Origin: Pseudomonas sp. B21_DOA
GTDB taxonomy: Bacteria; Pseudomonadota; Gammaproteobacteria; Pseudomonadales; Pseudomonadaceae
Direction of reading: 5' to 3'
Length of the DNA stretch: 64,000 nucleotides
NCBI GenBank assembly: GCA_030544685.1
Contig: CP086683.1
Location: 186,001-250,000 of the forward strand
In this document: positions 60,919 to 64,000 of the stretch, piece by piece
Layout: every line of letters begins with the position of its first letter
Position numbering within the stretch: position 1 is the stretch's first letter
Notes under the pieces: generated by a model
Seen by the model: the letters and a program-made list of their open reading frames with translations, nothing else
Told to the model about the DNA's origin: nothing
The model's database searches: none
Program-made: the position numbers and the translations under genes

Positions 60919-61532
60919 GCGCGGTCGACCTCGCCCTGATGTTCGTTGCCCATCATGTGGTCGAGCTTGCTGGCCTTGGTCGCCAAGTAGAGTTTGTTGT
61001 GCGGATTGTGCCCGGTGTGCAGCGGCACGCGCTCGGCGACGACGATGCCCATGTCGGTCAGCGCTTTGACCTTGCGCGGGTTGTTGGTCATCAGGCGCAG
61101 GGATTTCACGCCCAGATGTTCGAGCATCGGCAGGCACATGGCGTAGTCGCGCTGATCGGCGGCGAAGCCCAGACGTTCGTTGGCTTCCACGGTGTCGGCG
61201 CCGCCGTCCTGCAACTCGTAAGCGCGGATCTTGTTCAACAAACCGATGCCGCGCCCTTCCTGACGCAGGTACAGCAGCACGCCACGGCCTTCGCGGGCAA
61301 TCGCCTGCAACGCGGCTTCCAGTTGCGAGCCGCAGTCGCAGCGCTGGCTGAACAAGGCATCACCGGTCAGGCATTCGGAATGCAGGCGACCGAGTACCGG
61401 GGCGCCGTCGGCAATTTCACCGAGGCTGAGCACGACGTGCTCACGCCCGGTGCTCTCATCGAGAAAGCCGTGCATGGTGAATTGCGCAAAAGGCGTTGGC
61501 AGCTTGGAAGCGGCGACGAAGACGACAGGCAC
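60915..61532 (-). CDS. ribA: GTP cyclohydrolase II RibA
   Basis: First committed step of riboflavin synthesis. 205 residues. Zinc ligands lie in [19 protein letters not shown] (Cys-x10-Cys-x-Cys). Other blocks are [11 protein letters not shown] and LMTNNPRKV. It starts with GTG at 61532 ([12 protein letters not shown]). It is a stand-alone RibA, without the RibB domain. Confidence 0.96.
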   Translation of the reverse strand: MPVVFVAASKLPTPFAQFTMHGFLDESTGREHVVLSLGEIADGAPVLGRLHSECLTGDALFSQRCDCGSQLEAALQAIAREGRGVLLYLRQEGRGIGLLNKIRAYELQDGGADTVEANERLGFAADQRDYAMCLPMLEHLGVKSLRLMTNNPRKVKALTDMGIVVAERVPLHTGHNPHNKLYLATKASKLDHMMGNEHQGEVDRA

Positions 61533-61676
61533 CGATGTGCTCCTGATCTAGAAGACTGAAAATTCGCAGGCCGGCATTGTAACAGCAGGTTCCTGTAGAC
61601 GCTTAGGCTGAATTATCGGGCATAACCATCAAAAAGTTTGATGACAGTTGCCATGCGCTCCCACAGGACATTGTGA

Positions 61677-62414
61677 TCATTTTGGATCAAACGGATACGG
61701 CTGCTGCCACTTCTCGAAGACCGGCTTCAACTCTCCGCTCTTGACCAGCTCCGCCATGCGCCGGTCATACAGCGCCATCAACGCGCGAGCCTGTGGGGTA
61801 TCGGCGAAACCGAGAAACAGCGGCAACTCAGCCAGATGCGAATAGCGATACTGCGCTGGATCCGCGGCATCGCGCACGACCGCTTCAATCTCGGTCAGCG
61901 CATCGATGTAGTAATCCGCCCGGCCCTGCTTGAGCATCAGCAGAATGCCGGTACGTCGTTCGATCTGGTTGAAGCGCTGGATGTTCGGCAAGTAGTTCTC
62001 GTAGCGGTAGCCGCGCACCCAGGCCAGACGATATTTGCCCAGGGTCGCCTGGGTCGGCGGCGGGCTGCTCGCCAGGCCCAGCGCGTAGATGTGATCAGAA
62101 TCGAACTTCGATTGCGGGTACAGCACATGCTCGGCTTCGTCGCGGTAGGAGCCGACCAGTGCGTCGACCTCCTTCAACTGCACCAGCCCGATCGAACGGG
62201 TGTACGGCACCGTGCGAATATCCAGCTTGACCCCGGCCGGCTCGAACACTTTGCGCAACACGTCCCAGGCCAGACCACGGCCATCGGCGGCGGTGTAATC
62301 CTCCCAGTCTTCGCTGGCCAGATGGATGACCGCAGGCACAGGCGCGGCGGCCTGCGCGTGGGCGAACGTGCCCAGCAGAGCCAGAAGCAGCAGGGCCAAC
62401 CCGCGTCGCAGCAT
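61677..62414 (-). CDS. Periplasmic solute-binding protein, SBP family 3 (amino-acid type)
   Basis: 245 residues from the ATG at 62414 with signal MLRRGLALLLLALLGTFAHA. Bilobed pattern: RGLAWDVLRKVFEPAGVKLD, YTRSIGLVQLKEVDALVGSY and a C-terminal ELVKSGELKPVFEKWQQPYP. No permease genes adjoin it, so it may be a lone sensor-type binding protein, as is common in pseudomonads. Ligand unknown. Confidence 0.85.
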   Translation of the reverse strand: MLRRGLALLLLALLGTFAHAQAAAPVPAVIHLASEDWEDYTAADGRGLAWDVLRKVFEPAGVKLDIRTVPYTRSIGLVQLKEVDALVGSYRDEAEHVLYPQSKFDSDHIYALGLASSPPPTQATLGKYRLAWVRGYRYENYLPNIQRFNQIERRTGILLMLKQGRADYYIDALTEIEAVVRDAADPAQYRYSHLAELPLFLGFADTPQARALMALYDRRMAELVKSGELKPVFEKWQQPYPFDPK

Positions 62415-62439
62415 TGCGTGTTTCCTCACGTGAGTCGAA

Positions 62440-62943
62440 TCAGGCGAATACCCAGACCAGCCCTTGCATCGCCAGCCAGGCGAACACACCGGCCAGCACG
62501 TCGTCGAGCATGATGCCGACGCCGCCATGCACGTGCTTGTCGATCCAGCGGATCGGCCACGGCTTGAGAATATCGAAGAAGCGGAATACCAGAAAACCCG
62601 CGAGCAACCAGTACCAGCCTGCCGGCACCAGCCACAGGGTGATCCACATGCCGACCATTTCGTCCCAGACAATGCCTTCGTGGTCGTGCACACGCAAATC
62701 GTCAGCGACTTTGCCGCACAGCCAGAAGCCGAACAGCATGGTGATGCCGAGCATCAGCCAGTAGCCCCAGTCGGGCAGCATCTGCCACAACGGAATGAAC
62801 GGCAGCGCCACCAGCGAGCCCCACGTGCCCGGCGCCTTGGGCAGGGTGCCGGAGCCGAAGCCGAACGCGAGGAAATGCCAAGGATTGCGCCAGACCGACG
62901 GAGGCACGAATTCGGCAGGGACCTGTTTCGGGTGATCTGTCAC
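62440..62943 (-). CDS. pgpA: Phosphatidylglycerophosphatase A PgpA
   Basis: Dephosphorylates phosphatidylglycerol phosphate in the inner membrane. 167 residues with about four helices. Family marks: FGSGTLPKAPGTWGS, WDEMVGMW and FRFFDILKPWPI. The start overlaps the thiL stop by 4 bp. nusB-thiL-pgpA is the conserved order. Confidence 0.96.
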   Translation of the reverse strand: MTDHPKQVPAEFVPPSVWRNPWHFLAFGFGSGTLPKAPGTWGSLVALPFIPLWQMLPDWGYWLMLGITMLFGFWLCGKVADDLRVHDHEGIVWDEMVGMWITLWLVPAGWYWLLAGFLVFRFFDILKPWPIRWIDKHVHGGVGIMLDDVLAGVFAWLAMQGLVWVFA

Positions 62944-63905
62944 GGTGTCTCCTGAAAATGTTGGTAGCCGCGAATCTGCGGAGTGATGTCGCGCCCGTCG
63001 CGGTCCAGCAGTACCACGCCCTGGCCAGACGCCACGCGCCCGATCACATGGATCGGCCAGCCGTCGGCCAGCAGTGCCGGCAACCCGGCGGACGGCAAGG
63101 TGAAGGCCAGTACGTAATCATCACCACCGCTCAATGCCGCACGCTCGGCACCGGGCTGACCGAGAAATGCGACTAAAGCATCCGACAACGGTACACGCTC
63201 GCGTTCAATCTCAAGTCGCACCTTCGACGCCAGCGCGATATGCCCGCAATCGGCGAGCAAACCGTCGGAGATGTCCAGCGCCGCTGTGGCTTTGCCCCGC
63301 AAGGCCTGACCGAGGGCCAGTTGCGGCTGTGGCGACCAGTAATGATCGAGCAGCGGCTGGGCGATTTCGGCCGCGGCGTCGTGTTGCCCCAGCACCAGCG
63401 GCAGCGCCCCGGCGGCGTTGCCCAATTCACCGCCGACACAAAGCAGGTCGCCCGGTCGCGCGCCGCTGCGGGTCAACGCCTGGCCAGCGGGTACGCGGCC
63501 GAACACGGTGACCGTCAGGCTCAACGGCCCGCGCGTGGTGTCGCCACCGACCAGCGCGACGCCGCAGCTTTGCGCCATGCGGTTCAAACCACGGGCATAG
63601 GCTTGCAGCCAATCGGCAGTTACCGTCGGCAAGGTCAAGGCAAGGGTAAAGGCAACGGGCGCGGCGCCCATGGCGGCCAGGTCACTGACCGCGACGGCCA
63701 GCGAGCGCTGACCGAGCAGAAACGGATCGCAGGGGTCGGCGAAATGCACACCGGCCACCAGCGTATCGGTGGAAACCGCCAGCTGCTCCCCAACGGGAAC
63801 CGCCAGCAAGGCGCAGTCGTCGCCGATCCCCAGAGCAACGCCTTCGCCGCCCTGCGCACAAGGCGCGGCGGCGAAGAAATTGCGGATCAGCTCAAACTCG
63901 CCCAT
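62940..63905 (-). CDS. thiL: Thiamine-monophosphate kinase ThiL
   Basis: Phosphorylates thiamine monophosphate to the active diphosphate. 321 residues. PurM-like ATP-binding marks: GIGDDCALL near the N-terminus, STDTLVAGVHF, and DISDGLLADCGHIA in the middle. It lies 27 bp after nusB and overlaps pgpA. Confidence 0.97.
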   Translation of the reverse strand: MGEFELIRNFFAAAPCAQGGEGVALGIGDDCALLAVPVGEQLAVSTDTLVAGVHFADPCDPFLLGQRSLAVAVSDLAAMGAAPVAFTLALTLPTVTADWLQAYARGLNRMAQSCGVALVGGDTTRGPLSLTVTVFGRVPAGQALTRSGARPGDLLCVGGELGNAAGALPLVLGQHDAAAEIAQPLLDHYWSPQPQLALGQALRGKATAALDISDGLLADCGHIALASKVRLEIERERVPLSDALVAFLGQPGAERAALSGGDDYVLAFTLPSAGLPALLADGWPIHVIGRVASGQGVVLLDRDGRDITPQIRGYQHFQETP

Positions 63906-63932
63906 GGCCGAGAAAAAGTATTCAAGCGCCGA

Positions 63933-64000
63933 TCAGCGCTTGAACGCCTTCACTTCAGCTTCACGCAGGCGCGGGGCCAGCTTGTCGAGCACACCGTTGA
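63933..64000 (-). CDS. nusB: Transcription antitermination factor NusB, C-terminal end
   Basis: Only the last 22 codons are inside the window: NGVLDKLAPRLREAEVKAF followed by KR and a TGA at 63,933. The NGVLDKLA helix is the characteristic NusB terminus, and the position upstream of thiL supports the identity. Confidence 0.9.
   Translation of the reverse strand, partial: NGVLDKLAPRLREAEVKAFKR

Overview
The window looks like chromosome of a fluorescent pseudomonad (Pseudomonas fluorescens lineage). The evidence is high GC, the conserved order lipA-lipB-(DUF493)-dacA-rlpA-mltB-rodA-mrdA-rlmH-rsfS-nadD-proA, a magABCDEF macroglobulin operon, an ethanolamine module (eatR, exaC, eat, eutBC), and abundant intergenic REP-like palindromes typical of this group. 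Gene identities come from reading the translated sequence and recognising families; no database search was run.

Layout. Bases 1-12,000 (minus strand) hold lipoate synthesis, the cell-elongation machinery, peptidoglycan enzymes, NAD and proline biosynthesis. Bases 12,090-14,230 hold a 3-methyladenine glycosylase and a DedA-PAP2 fusion. Bases 14,230-23,100 form an accessory island with an AT-rich left edge. Two related secreted-toxin-like proteins, each ending in a putative cholera/pertussis-type ADP-ribosyltransferase fold, flank a 1,159-residue protein with long hydrophobic helices and RTX-like glycine/aspartate motifs; two small unknown genes converge on them. Bases 23,200-30,430 hold a LON-domain protein, lrgAB-type genes, a MORN-repeat plus caspase-like lipoprotein, ubiX and mpl. 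Bases 30,630-38,260 hold ethanolamine catabolism with its sigma-54 regulator. Bases 38,380-43,710 hold a DedA protein, mtfA, ppa, an S24 repressor and relBE. Bases 43,750-53,900 are the mag operon. Bases 54,400-64,000 hold xseB-ispA-dxs, a B12 receptor and B12-binding protein, ribA, pgpA, thiL and the end of nusB.

Sequence quality matters here. Fourteen genes, including essential ones (mrdA, rodA, lipA), are each broken by one single-base indel, almost always in a homopolymer run (13 apparent deletions, one apparent insertion). Such a cell could not live, so these are almost certainly assembly errors. I annotate each as one gene spanning the break and give the likely error position.

Functional links: eutBC encode a B12-dependent ammonia-lyase, and the BtuB/BtuF-like genes about 20 kb away could supply the cofactor. 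The Dac/RlpA/MltB/RodA/PBP2 block serves wall elongation and septal peptidoglycan processing. The most novel part is the toxin-like island at 14.5-23.1 kb, which could be a two-enzyme, one-translocator toxin system.
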